Shown: in pieces, positions 6,964-15,163 of the stretch | Layout of the letters: each line of letters opens with the position of its first letter | Numbering within the stretch: position 1 is the first letter of the stretch | Assembly (NCBI GenBank): GCA_023461435.1 | Contig: JAEYLC010000038.1 | Coordinates: 1-24,557, forward strand | Direction: 5' to 3' | Length of the DNA: 24,557 nucleotides | DNA from: Bacillota bacterium | GTDB lineage: Bacteria > Bacillota > Clostridia > Christensenellales > SZUA-584 | Translations under genes and position numbers: made by a program | The notes under the pieces: generated by a model | Told to the model about the DNA's origin: nothing | Database searches by the model: none | What the model saw: the letters and a program-made list of their open reading frames with translations, nothing else

Positions 6964-9876
6964 TCAATTATATTTGATCCCCGGCCCCGAAAGCTCCGAG
7001 CACCCGCCCGAGCGCCGCCGCACCTCGATCTGCACGTCGATACGGTTTTTGAGCGCTTCCATATGCGAGATCACACCGATCAGCTTGCCCTCGCGGTTGC
7101 CGAGAGCCGACAGCGTCTGCAGCGCGGCTTCAAGGTAATCCTCGTCGAGAGAGGCGAATCCTTCGTCGATGAAAAGTGAGTCGATCCGGGCGGCGCCCGA
7201 CGACATCTCCGAAAGGCCGAGCGCGAGCGCCATCGAGACGATGAAGCTCTCCCCGCCCGAGAGATTGCTCACGGGGCGCTTCTCTCCCGCCTGATATGTA
7301 TCGATCACCGCGAGCTCCAGCGGTTTTAACGGCCCCGCTTCGTCGCGCACGAGTCTGTAGCGGTCGCTCATGCGTTTAAGGCTCTGGTTCGCAAAGCGCA
7401 GCAGCGCGTCAAACGTGATGCTCTGAGCCATGCGGCTGAACTTATCGCCGCTCGCCGAGCCGATCAGCGCGTTGAGCTTCTCCCATTTTTCAAGTGCCTG
7501 TTTATACGTTTTCTCCTGTGCTTTGAGCGATTTGACGGTCTGCCGGCTTTCGGCATTCACCTTGAGTATCTGCCGCACACTGCCGAGCCGTGCCGTTTCG
7601 CCGGTGATCAATGCGGCGAGCGCGCTTTGAGCCCGTTCGAGCGCATCCGGCTGTGCAGACAGCGCCGCCGCCTCGTCAGTGAAACGCCCGTAAAGCGCCG
7701 TCACGTCATCGTCATCAGACACGTTTTCGGCTTTCGCCGCATCCGCGGCGGTGTTCTCGTAAGCGGCTGTGAGCCGGGCTGTCAGCGCCTCGATATCGCC
7801 CAGTGTGCGCGATATATCCTTGCCGTTCTGGATCAAAGCTCGCTCAGCCTGTTCCGCGCGCTGCCGGGCCTGCTCCTTTAAATCCTGCGCGGCCTGTAAG
7901 TCCCTGCGCGCCGACGCTTCCTCGGCGTCGGCGTCCTTGTTGCCGAAAAGCGCCCTGCGCCGATTCATCAGCGCCTCCAGCTGCGCCTGCGCCTGCGCCT
8001 TCAGCTGCTCCTGCGCTTTCTTATCGCTTTCGGCATCCGCGATCACGCGCTTATCATTGCCGATCAGAGCGACATCCCTGTCCACATCGCCGAACCTTGC
8101 GGTCATCACTCTCACGTTTTCCACGGCCGCAACCCTGCCGCTTTGCAGCACGCTCAAATTGCGAAGCCTCTGCTCGGCATCCTCAATGGCCTTGATGACA
8201 GCCTCTGCCTCATGCTGACCGCCGAGCTCCGCCAGCAGCGCTTTGTTTTCGTCCAGATAGCGCTGCTTCTCTTCAATCTGTTTATTCAAATCGCCGATGC
8301 GCAGCTCGGTCTCTCGCAGGCGGCGCGCGATGCCGTCTTTTTTCGACTGCGCTTCGTCAAACACCCTTTTGGCGCTATCATAAAAGCCGTCGTCCTCCGC
8401 CTTGCCCGCGTCGGGATGATGCAGCGCGCCGCAGAGCGGACACGGTTTGCCGTTCACGAGCCGGCGGCGTTCGTCACCGAAGCGTTTATTCAGCCGCGCG
8501 TACTCATATTTTTCTTCGATGTCGTGAAACGGCGGCTCAAAATCACTTTGCTCCTTTTGCAAACCGGCCAGCTGCTTTCTAAACTCCCCGAGCTGCCGCT
8601 GAGCCATGTCGAGCGCCTCCGCCGCTTCCGCTGCGGGCAGCGCTTTTCTGAGCCGCTCCAGCCGTGAGCGCCAATGCTCCTCACCCTGCCGCCCCAGCAC
8701 CGCTGACATCTGTGTCTCAATATCCGCCGCTTTGGCCGCCGCCGCGTCGAGCGTCGCTTTGGCCTTGCCTTTGAGCTCATCGCTGACATCGTCCGACTCA
8801 TAAAGCGCCTTGTACCGTTCGCCGGTCGCGTTCGGCTCGTATTTTTTAAACAGCTGCAGCACCGCGTGCTTGTTCTCGTTGATCCTTGTCTCCGCGGCGG
8901 CGATATCCCTATCGATGCGCTTTAAGTCATCGGCCTTGTGCTGCGCGCTCAAATCGAGCTCGCGCACCTCTTTGACCGTTTTGAAAAGCGCATCCTGCCT
9001 TGCCGCCTGAGCCTGCTCGGCCTGTCCGGCGGCATCAAACGCCTGCGCGCACCGCTGTTTTTCTTCGGTCAGCGGCTGCTCCGCCTGCGTGTACCGCTCC
9101 AGCTCGCGGGCTGCATCCTGCTGCCGCTGCGCCGTCACGCGGCACTCCCCGAGAGCGTTTTTAAGCGCCTCATGCGAGGTGACCGCCGTTTCAAGCTGTT
9201 TCACTTCCTCCCGGCGCGCCGCCTCCTCCGCCTCGCTGAGCATCGGCGTCAAGTCGATCTGGCTGCGCGTTTCGGCAAGCCGCTGCTTGTGCTGCTGGGT
9301 TCTCTCATAAACGGCGACGGAAATGCGCCGGTAGATGTCCATATCCGTGATCTGCTCGAGTATCGTCGCGCGTTCGTTGGAATTCGCCTGCAGGAATTCC
9401 GCAAAACGGAACTGCGCGAGCATGATGGAGCGCGTGAACCGGCCGTAGTCGAGCCCGCATATCTCCTCTATCTTCTCGTCCACCTCGCGTATGCGCGCCG
9501 CGGCCACCTGCCATACGCCGTCCGCGCCCTGCGTCAGCAGCTCGCGTTTCACCGCACGGAACGGCTTTAAGCCTTTCGCGCGTTCATGCACAAACACGCT
9601 TTTATACCGCCTTCCGCCCGCCGTGAACACCGCTTCGGCGCGGCAATCGTCCGCGCCCTTGTTCATGAGCTCGTCGTGCATGTCGCTGATTGATTCGATG
9701 CGCGGCGTTTTGCCGTACAGCGCGAGGCAAATCGCGTCGAGCACCGTTGTTTTGCCCGCGCCCGACGGCCCGACGATCGCGAACAGACCGCCCGCGTAGG
9801 CGCGGTCATTGAGGTCGATCTCAAAGCGCCCGAGCAGCGAATTCAAATTCTCAATGACGACCTTCTCTATGCGCAT
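6964..9876 (-). CDS. sbcC: Exonuclease SbcC, ATPase subunit
   Basis: A 970-aa SMC-like ATPase of the SbcCD (bacterial Rad50-Mre11) complex, which processes hairpins and protein-blocked DNA ends. Walker A GPSGAGKTT is at ~36-44, a long Ala/Glu/Gln/Arg-rich coiled coil fills ~180-800, the zinc hook CPLC is at 479-482 near its middle, the ABC signature LSGGES is near 870, and Walker B FIDEGFASLDE near 900. The length is typical. The ATG at 9874-9876 is preceded by a strong GAGGAGG 7 bases upstream; longer in-frame starts would sit deep inside sbcD. The gene overlaps the sbcD stop codon by 10 bases, which implies translational coupling. Confidence 0.96.
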   Translation of the reverse strand: MRIEKVVIENLNSLLGRFEIDLNDRAYAGGLFAIVGPSGAGKTTVLDAICLALYGKTPRIESISDMHDELMNKGADDCRAEAVFTAGGRRYKSVFVHERAKGLKPFRAVKRELLTQGADGVWQVAAARIREVDEKIEEICGLDYGRFTRSIMLAQFRFAEFLQANSNERATILEQITDMDIYRRISVAVYERTQQHKQRLAETRSQIDLTPMLSEAEEAARREEVKQLETAVTSHEALKNALGECRVTAQRQQDAARELERYTQAEQPLTEEKQRCAQAFDAAGQAEQAQAARQDALFKTVKEVRELDLSAQHKADDLKRIDRDIAAAETRINENKHAVLQLFKKYEPNATGERYKALYESDDVSDELKGKAKATLDAAAAKAADIETQMSAVLGRQGEEHWRSRLERLRKALPAAEAAEALDMAQRQLGEFRKQLAGLQKEQSDFEPPFHDIEEKYEYARLNKRFGDERRRLVNGKPCPLCGALHHPDAGKAEDDGFYDSAKRVFDEAQSKKDGIARRLRETELRIGDLNKQIEEKQRYLDENKALLAELGGQHEAEAVIKAIEDAEQRLRNLSVLQSGRVAAVENVRVMTARFGDVDRDVALIGNDKRVIADAESDKKAQEQLKAQAQAQLEALMNRRRALFGNKDADAEEASARRDLQAAQDLKEQARQRAEQAERALIQNGKDISRTLGDIEALTARLTAAYENTAADAAKAENVSDDDDVTALYGRFTDEAAALSAQPDALERAQSALAALITGETARLGSVRQILKVNAESRQTVKSLKAQEKTYKQALEKWEKLNALIGSASGDKFSRMAQSITFDALLRFANQSLKRMSDRYRLVRDEAGPLKPLELAVIDTYQAGEKRPVSNLSGGESFIVSMALALGLSEMSSGAARIDSLFIDEGFASLDEDYLEAALQTLSALGNREGKLIGVISHMEALKNRIDVQIEVRRRSGGCSELSGPGIKYN

Positions 9877-11057
9877 GTATCCGCCTCCTCGATCTCGCGG
9901 ATGATCTCGTTGAAGCAATTGACAAGCTCCGACACATCGTCCTCGCCGAGCGCATCGGCGCCGATGCAGCGCAAAAACACGTCCTGCACCGACATGGACT
10001 TAAGCGACTGCGATTCATCCGCCGCCTCGAGCGCGGCAACCGCCGCCGCCATGTTGCGGATGCTGAGCACCTCGGCGCAGCCGCCGCTGACGGCTTCCGC
10101 AACATCCGCGCTCAGATGCGGGCACGGCTCACCCCCCGTATATGTGACCTCGATCCAGACGTTCTCGCCCGCAAGGCTTCGCAGCTTCTCAAGTATCTCT
10201 TCCCGGTTGCCGCGCACCGCAGCCATAGGCTGAAACACGGGGACAGGGATCGCTTCAACGCTAAGCCCCTCATCCAGCGTGACTTCGAGCACGCTCTTTT
10301 CGCGCCCGAGCTCCGAAAAGCTCATGGGCAGCGGCGAACCGCAATAGCGGATGCGCGGCTGGCCGCCCACCACCTGCGCACCATGGATATGCCCGAGCGC
10401 CACGTAGCTGATTTCCTCGGGGAATATATCCGCGCCCACCTGTCCGAGCGTGCCCACATAAAGCTCGCGCACGCCGTCGCCCTCGGTGCGCACAGCGCCT
10501 TGGGCAAACAGATGCCCCGTCGCGACGACAGGCAGCTTGCAGGCAAGCGCCGCATCCGTCACGTCGCGGTAAAACTGTGCCGTCGCAGTGACGATCTTTT
10601 CGTCGGTCGACTGCGATTCGTCCTCAAGGCGCACCATCTCGTTTTTGCGAAGATACGGCACCGCGCAGCAGACGGCCTTTGTTTCGCCGTCCGCGCCGCA
10701 CAGCGGGACCACATGACGGCTTGGCTCGCCCGGCAGCCCGATCGTGTGGATATGCAGCTTTTCGAGTACGCCCGAGGGTGCTTCAAGCATAGAAGGAGAA
10801 TCGTGGTTGCCCGCGACGACGACCACCGTGCGGCAGCATGTCCCGAGCAATGACGTTAAAAAATCATAGTAAAGGCGCTGTGCCTGTCCGCCCGGCGCGC
10901 CCGTGTCAAACACGTCGCCCGCGACGATCAGCGCGTCGATACCGCGTGAGATGATCGTCTCTTTAAGCCAATTCAAAAAAGCTTCGTGCTCGCCGTAGCG
11001 CTTTTTGGTGTACAGCGTGTGGCCGATATGCCAATCGGATGTGTGCAGTATTTTCAT
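9867..11057 (-). CDS. sbcD: Exonuclease SbcD, nuclease subunit
   Basis: A 396-aa calcineurin-like phosphoesterase, the Mre11-type nuclease partner of SbcC. All metallophosphoesterase motifs are visible: D8/H10 in SDWHIG, D48 in GDVFD, N84-H85-D86 in GNHD, H182 in GHLF, and H223/H225 in GHIH. The C-terminal part (~250-396) is the capping and SbcC-contact region. The ATG at 11055-11057 has GGAGGG about 5 bases upstream. It is the first gene of the sbcDC operon, driven by the promoter at 11113-11141. Confidence 0.96.
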   Translation of the reverse strand: MKILHTSDWHIGHTLYTKKRYGEHEAFLNWLKETIISRGIDALIVAGDVFDTGAPGGQAQRLYYDFLTSLLGTCCRTVVVVAGNHDSPSMLEAPSGVLEKLHIHTIGLPGEPSRHVVPLCGADGETKAVCCAVPYLRKNEMVRLEDESQSTDEKIVTATAQFYRDVTDAALACKLPVVATGHLFAQGAVRTEGDGVRELYVGTLGQVGADIFPEEISYVALGHIHGAQVVGGQPRIRYCGSPLPMSFSELGREKSVLEVTLDEGLSVEAIPVPVFQPMAAVRGNREEILEKLRSLAGENVWIEVTYTGGEPCPHLSADVAEAVSGGCAEVLSIRNMAAAVAALEAADESQSLKSMSVQDVFLRCIGADALGEDDVSELVNCFNEIIREIEEADTCA

Positions 11058-11089
11058 GCCGCCCTCCGGATAAAAAATGCTGTCAAAAT

Positions 11090-11109
11090 ATCAAGTCTCT
11101 TGTCTTGAT
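11090..11109. promoter_or_regulatory. Inverted repeat over the sbcDC start point, possible operator
   Basis: ATCAAG and CTTGAT form perfect 6-base arms around an 8-base centre, spanning the predicted transcription start of sbcDC. The position suits a repressor site. It does not match the Firmicute LexA box (CGAAC-N4-GTTCG). It could instead be a weak 5' hairpin in the mRNA. Confidence 0.4.
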
Positions 11110-11112
11110 TTT

Positions 11113-11141
11113 ATAGTAACATGAGGAAAAGAGGATTTCAA
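11113..11141 (-). promoter_or_regulatory. Promoter of sbcDC
   Basis: On the minus strand TTGAAA (11136-11141) is followed after exactly 17 bases by TACTAT (11113-11118). The expected start point is near 11106, ~50 bases before the sbcD ATG. Confidence 0.7.
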
Positions 11142-11167
11142 TGAAGGGGATTTGTCACGCAGCCTCA

Positions 11168-11422
11168 TCATGAATGTGTCACATAGTGAATCGCATATCT
11201 TAATGCGTTTTTAAGCTCGAGTTCTGTCTTGACCGATATTTCTTTGTAAATATTGGTCCAGTCGTTGTCTTTGATAATCGTGATATAAAATCTGCCGGTT
11301 TCCTCGAGATAGCCCACATCGATAATGAAACCGTTTGGATAGCAGACCTCGAGCATATCCTCGCCCAACGGCTCAATGGTCCGGCACTGTCCGTCTTTAT
11401 AATCGATATCGTCAAAGTTCAT
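11168..11422 (-). CDS. Hypothetical 84-aa protein
   Basis: I do not recognise this protein. It is acidic, with no signal peptide or membrane helix; the middle reads as alternating beta strands (MLEVCYPNGFIIDVGYL, RFYITIIKD) followed by a C-terminal helix (ELELKNALRYAIHYV), a small alpha/beta fold seen in many immunity-like or unassigned proteins. The ATG at 11420-11422 lies 4 bases after the stop of the lipoprotein gene and has no clear Shine-Dalgarno, so it may depend on translational coupling. It is the last gene of the sseB-like operon. Confidence 0.6.
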   Translation of the reverse strand: MNFDDIDYKDGQCRTIEPLGEDMLEVCYPNGFIIDVGYLEETGRFYITIIKDNDWTNIYKEISVKTELELKNALRYAIHYVTHS

Positions 11423-11426
11423 GGAT

Positions 11427-11873
11427 CTATACGCCGTAATTAGTGATACGCCAAATCCCGTCGCTGCTTTTCACAAGCTCAAACCGCCACGTGTACTCGC
11501 CCTCATCAAACGAAGACTGCCTGCGTTCATCGAGCTCCACATCAAAAACCGCCTCGACCAACGACGCCGCCTCATCCGACTGAAGCTCCGTGCAGGATTT
11601 GAGCGTCAGCTTGGCGGACTCCTCTTCCGTCAGCGTCATGCTGTGGCCTTCTACCATTAAGACGTTGATCGCATCCGAGTCACGGTTGTTGAAACACTCG
11701 AAAAAGCGCCTGATGGTATCCTCAGCCGAAAGCGCGGGGGGGTCCTCCGCCTGTGATTCAACAGCCGTATTGTTCCCCGAAATACCGTCTGAATGTGACG
11801 CGGCATCAGGCGCTTGACACGCGACCAGCACCAGAATGGCGGTTATTAATCCGCAAAGGATTAGTTTTCTCAT
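11427..11873 (-). CDS. Putative lipoprotein, DUF4829-like
   Basis: A 148-aa secreted lipoprotein. The N-terminus is a lipoprotein signal peptide with lipobox LVAC (Cys at residue 19), followed by a Ser/Asn/Glu-rich linker (~20-48) and a compact domain (ALSAEDTIRRFFECFNNRD ... DGIWRITNYGV) that resembles DUF4829/NTF2-like domains of Firmicute lipoproteins. Function is unknown; the fold is generally ligand- or protein-binding. The ATG at 11871-11873 has AAGGAG 6 bases upstream. It lies 47 bases after the possible small ORF and 4 bases before the 84-aa gene. Confidence 0.75.
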   Translation of the reverse strand: MRKLILCGLITAILVLVACQAPDAASHSDGISGNNTAVESQAEDPPALSAEDTIRRFFECFNNRDSDAINVLMVEGHSMTLTEEESAKLTLKSCTELQSDEAASLVEAVFDVELDERRQSSFDEGEYTWRFELVKSSDGIWRITNYGV

Positions 11874-11920
11874 GAAATTCTCCTTATTTTTATACGATAT
11901 AAATCTTGGCGAATATCGGT

Positions 11921-12052
11921 CTAATCTTCTTTATTATTGTCCAGCCATACAGAAAACGCGGTATAATTATCGCTGTTCATTTGGTTGATGTCATTCGACT
12001 TCTTCTCAAACCGCTCATTCGTTTGCCCTTTCCTTTTTTCCCAAAGACCCAT
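11921..12052 (-). CDS. Possible small protein, 43 aa
   Basis: An ATG-started frame begins 7 bases after the sseB-like stop codon and fills most of the gap to the lipoprotein gene. The product starts MGLWEKRKGQTN, is rich in Lys/Asn/Asp, and ends FSVWLDNNKED, which reads like a natural soluble protein. Upstream there is only a weak purine stretch (AAAAGATAAG) and an overlapping TTG-ATG pair, so the start is uncertain. It could be a real small gene coupled to the sseB-like gene, or the remnant of a longer one. I do not recognise the family. Confidence 0.4.
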   Translation of the reverse strand: MGLWEKRKGQTNERFEKKSNDINQMNSDNYTAFSVWLDNNKED

Positions 12053-12059
12053 CAAATGC

Positions 12060-12872
12060 TTATCTTTTATAAAACGGCTCAACGCCCATTGCGGCTTGCC
12101 GTCCGAAGTCTGTATCAAACGGAACCAAGTCGATATACATACCATCCAAATGCTTCCACGCCGCCTTGCCGACTCCGTCAAAGGTTTCGCGCCTGTCGCC
12201 CGAAAAATCCACAACGACGAGATAGCTTTGCTCTCCGTCCTTCATCATGAGCCTTAGATAAGCCGCCTTCACGCTCTTATCCTTTTTCATGTGTGCGCAT
12301 ATGGCTCTGACCATATCTTTGGGATACTCGCGCGGCTCACCGAGTTGAACAGTTGTTTCCTTTTCGATAGCCTGCCCAATAACGCCTCCTTTGGCTTGCC
12401 TTTCCATCTCGTCTTTGAGCGCTTTCACATCTGTTTTGTTGAAAACAATGCTCTGCCCGAACGGGTTGATCACAAAGCCCTCACAGCGGCAGCCTTCCTG
12501 CAGCACCATGCCCGCAAGATCATCGAACGTTACGATAAACGTTTGCTGGTGTTCGTTGTTCTGCCACTTTCGAAGTTCATCCCAATCTGTACAGGCTAAG
12601 AAAAAGTGATGACCGGCACTGTCCTCTATCGTATAGAAACTGACTGTTGTATCCTTTTTGTGCTCAATCTTGTGATCATGGTCATGATCGTGACAATCAC
12701 ACTGGTCATGATCATGCTTGGGTTCGGGTGAAACAATCACGGGCGTGACAAAATGCGCTTTCATCACCTCGCAGATCATCCTGTTTTGTTTTTCCGGTGA
12801 ATTGTCTCGCTGCATGTCATTAATAGCACTCACGAGATCAGGATTCGTAACCGGCTTGTTGACATCTATCAA
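12060..12872 (-). CDS. SseB family protein with a His/Asp-rich insert
   Basis: A 270-aa protein with the two domains of the SseB family (enhanced serine sensitivity protein): an N-terminal domain (~10-160) with the typical FFLACTDWDELRKW and FVINPFGQSIV segments, and a C-terminal domain (~170-270) with QLGEPREYP, AAYLRLM, YLVVVDF and the ending PFYKR. The biochemical role of SseB is not firmly known. Unusually, residues ~53-71 are a run of His, Asp and Cys (HDHDQCDCHDHDHDH), suggesting metal binding. Start choice: AAGGAG at 12880-12885 lies 7 bases before a TTG (12870-12872); an ATG 10 codons upstream (12902) has no Shine-Dalgarno, so TTG is preferred. First gene of a likely four-gene operon. 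Confidence 0.85.
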   Translation of the reverse strand: MIDVNKPVTNPDLVSAINDMQRDNSPEKQNRMICEVMKAHFVTPVIVSPEPKHDHDQCDCHDHDHDHKIEHKKDTTVSFYTIEDSAGHHFFLACTDWDELRKWQNNEHQQTFIVTFDDLAGMVLQEGCRCEGFVINPFGQSIVFNKTDVKALKDEMERQAKGGVIGQAIEKETTVQLGEPREYPKDMVRAICAHMKKDKSVKAAYLRLMMKDGEQSYLVVVDFSGDRRETFDGVGKAAWKHLDGMYIDLVPFDTDFGRQAAMGVEPFYKR

Positions 12873-12879
12873 ATTAAAT

Positions 12880-12885
12880 CTCCTT
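12880..12885 (-). promoter_or_regulatory. Shine-Dalgarno deciding a TTG start
   Basis: AAGGAG on the minus strand sits 7 bases before the TTG at 12870-12872 and lies inside the reading frame that would start at the ATG at 12902. It favours the TTG start for the SseB-like gene. Confidence 0.55.
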
Positions 12886-12930
12886 ATGCTTTTCTTATTC
12901 ATTGCTGCAAAGCTTTTATTCTATCTTACT

Positions 12931-12967
12931 AAATAAGAAGGACAGCCTACTCGTGAGAGACCGTCCT
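12931..12967 (-). terminator. Possible terminator at the end of the EFR1 gene
   Basis: The minus-strand arms AGGACGG (12961-12967) and CTGTCCT (12939-12945) pair over seven bases with one G-U, followed by TCTTATTT. The hairpin overlaps the last codons of the flavodoxin/ferredoxin gene. The stem is modest and the loop is 15 bases, so this is tentative. Confidence 0.4.
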
Positions 12968-13846
12968 GACTTTGTTATCCGTGTGACTGCTGCCATCGCC
13001 GTGCAGATACTTGCTGACACCTTTCCACACAATGCTTGCCGTCTTTTCATCCTGCGCGGCTTTGAGTGTATCAAACCGATCGATATCAAAACCTTGCTGA
13101 TTCAGAAACCCTTTCAAGAGCTTGGCTTTTATCGCCTGCTCCGGGCAGCCGTACACACACCGAAAACACATCACGCATTTGCCGCCGAACTCTGGGGTTT
13201 TATCCGCCATGGTGATGTTGCCGCTCGGGCACTGCTTTGCGCACCGGCCGCAACCCGTGCAGCTCTCATCCGCATACATCGCCTTGCCAAACCAGTGGGC
13301 CCCATATTTCTCTATCTCACACAACACAGACAATATCCGGTTCAGCAGACCCGGCTTTGAGCGTTTGCTCACTCCGGCCATCAAATTGTGCGCTATATCT
13401 TCCGCCTTTAGCGGCAGCACTTCAAGCAGCTGTACCGCAAGGCTGTCGGGCGTTGGCGGATTCATGTTGGACGGCATCACAAGCATATCTTCATATGTCA
13501 CGCCGTAACCCTTTTTCTCAAGTCGTTTGATGCTGCTCACGCGGCAGGCTTTGTTTGGAAACACCTCGCCTCCGCCCGATACACTCAGCACTGCGGCGGG
13601 AATGCGCTGCACATCCGCCATGCTTTCGAGCCAGCGGTACACCGGCTCGGGCGCGTTTAAAGCATGCACCGCAAACAGCAGCACAAGCAGGTCTTCATCA
13701 CCGTTTTCAATCACGTTGTCATGGCGTATTTCCCGTTTATCAACGCTGACGCCGCGTGAGGCCAGCGCCGCTTCCATTGCGTCCGCCGCACGCGCCGTGC
13801 CGCCCGTTCCCGAGAAATAAACCACGAGCGCCTTACCGACCGACAT
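12947..13846 (-). CDS. EFR1-family flavodoxin/ferredoxin fusion protein
   Basis: A 299-aa cytoplasmic electron carrier. The N-terminal ~160 residues are flavodoxin-like, with an FMN phosphate-loop motif (YFSGTGGTARAADAM at 10-24). The C-terminal part carries two [4Fe-4S] motifs: C196-C199-C202-C206 (CTGCGRCAKQCP) and C224-C227-C230-C234 (CVMCFRCVYGCP). This matches the EFR1-type ferrodoxins of anaerobic Firmicutes, whose redox partners are generally unknown. The ATG at 13844-13846 has AGGAAG 8 bases upstream. It follows dapL after 24 bases without a terminator, so the two are probably cotranscribed; a direct link to lysine synthesis is not evident. Confidence 0.9.
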   Translation of the reverse strand: MSVGKALVVYFSGTGGTARAADAMEAALASRGVSVDKREIRHDNVIENGDEDLLVLLFAVHALNAPEPVYRWLESMADVQRIPAAVLSVSGGGEVFPNKACRVSSIKRLEKKGYGVTYEDMLVMPSNMNPPTPDSLAVQLLEVLPLKAEDIAHNLMAGVSKRSKPGLLNRILSVLCEIEKYGAHWFGKAMYADESCTGCGRCAKQCPSGNITMADKTPEFGGKCVMCFRCVYGCPEQAIKAKLLKGFLNQQGFDIDRFDTLKAAQDEKTASIVWKGVSKYLHGDGSSHTDNKVRTVSHE

Positions 13847-13870
13847 GACCGATACTTCCTACAATATAAT

Positions 13871-15082
13871 TTACAGCTTAAGCGACGAGAACCTGTCCAT
13901 CGCCTTCAGCGTGTTTTCGCGTGTGTTGAACGCGGTCAGCCTGAAATAGCCTTCGCCCGCGCCGCCGAAGCCCGCGCCCGGCGTTCCCGCCACGCCCGCA
14001 TCGAGCAGCGTGTCGAAGAAATCCCACGACGGCATGCCGCCCGGCGTCTTGAGCCAGATGTACGGCGAATTCACGCCACCCCAGCAGTCGATACCGATGC
14101 TTTGCAGCCCCTCGCGGATCACCCTCGCGTTCCCGAGATAAAAATCAATCGTCTCTTTGATCTGCGCCTTGCCCTCGTCCGAGTAGCACGCGAGCGCGCC
14201 CTTCTGCGTCACATACGGCACGCCGTTGAATTTCGTCGTATGGCGGCGGTTCCACAGCGCGTTGAGGCTGTGCAGTCCGCCGTCGGAATCCGCACCCATC
14301 AGGCTTTTGGGCACCACGGCAAACGCGCAGCGCGCGCCCGTGAAACCCGCCGTTTTTGAATAGCTTCTGAACTCGATCGCAACTTCCTTCGCGCCCTCAA
14401 TCTCGTAGATGCTGTGCGGCACGTTATCCTCGCGAATGAACGCTTCATACGCCGCATCGAAAAGAACCAGCGCGCCCGTCTTCTTCGCGAAGGCCACCCA
14501 CTGCGCCAGCTCATCCTTCGTGAGCGCCGTGCCCGTCGGGTTGTTCGGATAGCAAAGGTAAATGATATCCACGTCTTCCTGCGGCAGCGCGGGCTTAAAA
14601 CCGTTGGCCGCGCTGCACGGCAGGTAGGTAATGTTTGAATAAGCGTTTTTGTCCGCATCATAATCGCCCGCACGCCCCGCCATCACGTTCGTGTCCACAT
14701 ACACCGGATATACGGGGTCGAGCACCGCGATTTTGCACATCGGGGAAAAAAGCTCCTGTATGTTGCCTGTGTCGCACTTCGCGCCGTCCGACACGAATAT
14801 CTCGTCCGCTTCGATGCCAAGGCCCGCGTAGTCGTTCGCGGCAATCGCCTCGCGCAGCCACGCGTAGCCCTGCTCGGGGCCGTAGCCGTGGAACGCGTCC
14901 TCCGTGCTCATATCATTAACCGCCGCTTTCATCGCGTCCACCACAGTCGGCGGCAGCGGGCGCGTCACATCGCCGATACCAAGGCGGATGATATCGCCGC
15001 CGTGCGCATTTATTCTTTTGGCCATCTCGGAAAAAAGATAGCTCCCCTTGAGTGCCAGATAGTTTTCGTTGATCAGTATCAT
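13871..15082 (-). CDS. dapL: LL-diaminopimelate aminotransferase
   Basis: A 403-aa PLP-dependent class I aminotransferase that converts tetrahydrodipicolinate directly to LL-diaminopimelate (EC 2.6.1.83) in lysine and peptidoglycan precursor synthesis. Family features: the start MILINENYLALKGSYLF, IRLGIGDVTRPLP, the CYPNNPTGT loop (~177-185), D209-x-Y211, and the PLP Lys K243 in SYSKTAGFTGAR. The ATG at 15080-15082 has GGGGAG close upstream; the frame extends 38 codons further but without family similarity. First gene of a pair with the EFR1 protein. I see no convincing sigma-A promoter in 15083-15135. Confidence 0.95.
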   Translation of the reverse strand: MILINENYLALKGSYLFSEMAKRINAHGGDIIRLGIGDVTRPLPPTVVDAMKAAVNDMSTEDAFHGYGPEQGYAWLREAIAANDYAGLGIEADEIFVSDGAKCDTGNIQELFSPMCKIAVLDPVYPVYVDTNVMAGRAGDYDADKNAYSNITYLPCSAANGFKPALPQEDVDIIYLCYPNNPTGTALTKDELAQWVAFAKKTGALVLFDAAYEAFIREDNVPHSIYEIEGAKEVAIEFRSYSKTAGFTGARCAFAVVPKSLMGADSDGGLHSLNALWNRRHTTKFNGVPYVTQKGALACYSDEGKAQIKETIDFYLGNARVIREGLQSIGIDCWGGVNSPYIWLKTPGGMPSWDFFDTLLDAGVAGTPGAGFGGAGEGYFRLTAFNTRENTLKAMDRFSSLKL

Positions 15083-15135
15083 GTTGCTCCCCTTATATCG
15101 TACTTGTCCCAAAGAACATTTCCATTTCATTCTAC

Positions 15136-15163
15136 TTGAAAAAGAAAAAGCGCGCAAGGCGCT
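15136..15163 (-). terminator. Terminator of the LysM gene
   Basis: On the minus strand AGCGC and GCGCT pair around a 5-base loop (15149-15163), followed by TTTTTCTTTTTC. The hairpin overlaps the TAG stop codon of the LysM gene and separates it from dapL. Confidence 0.65.

Noticed and set aside
8143..9570. Plus-strand frames of 174 and 210 aa antisense to sbcC
   Set aside because: They reflect the GC-rich third positions of sbcC; Leu/Arg-rich, no domain, no Shine-Dalgarno.
12660..12725. TCATGATC-like units as a possible CRISPR or regulatory repeat array
   Set aside because: The units code the His/Asp stretch in frame within the SseB-like gene and have no spacer structure.
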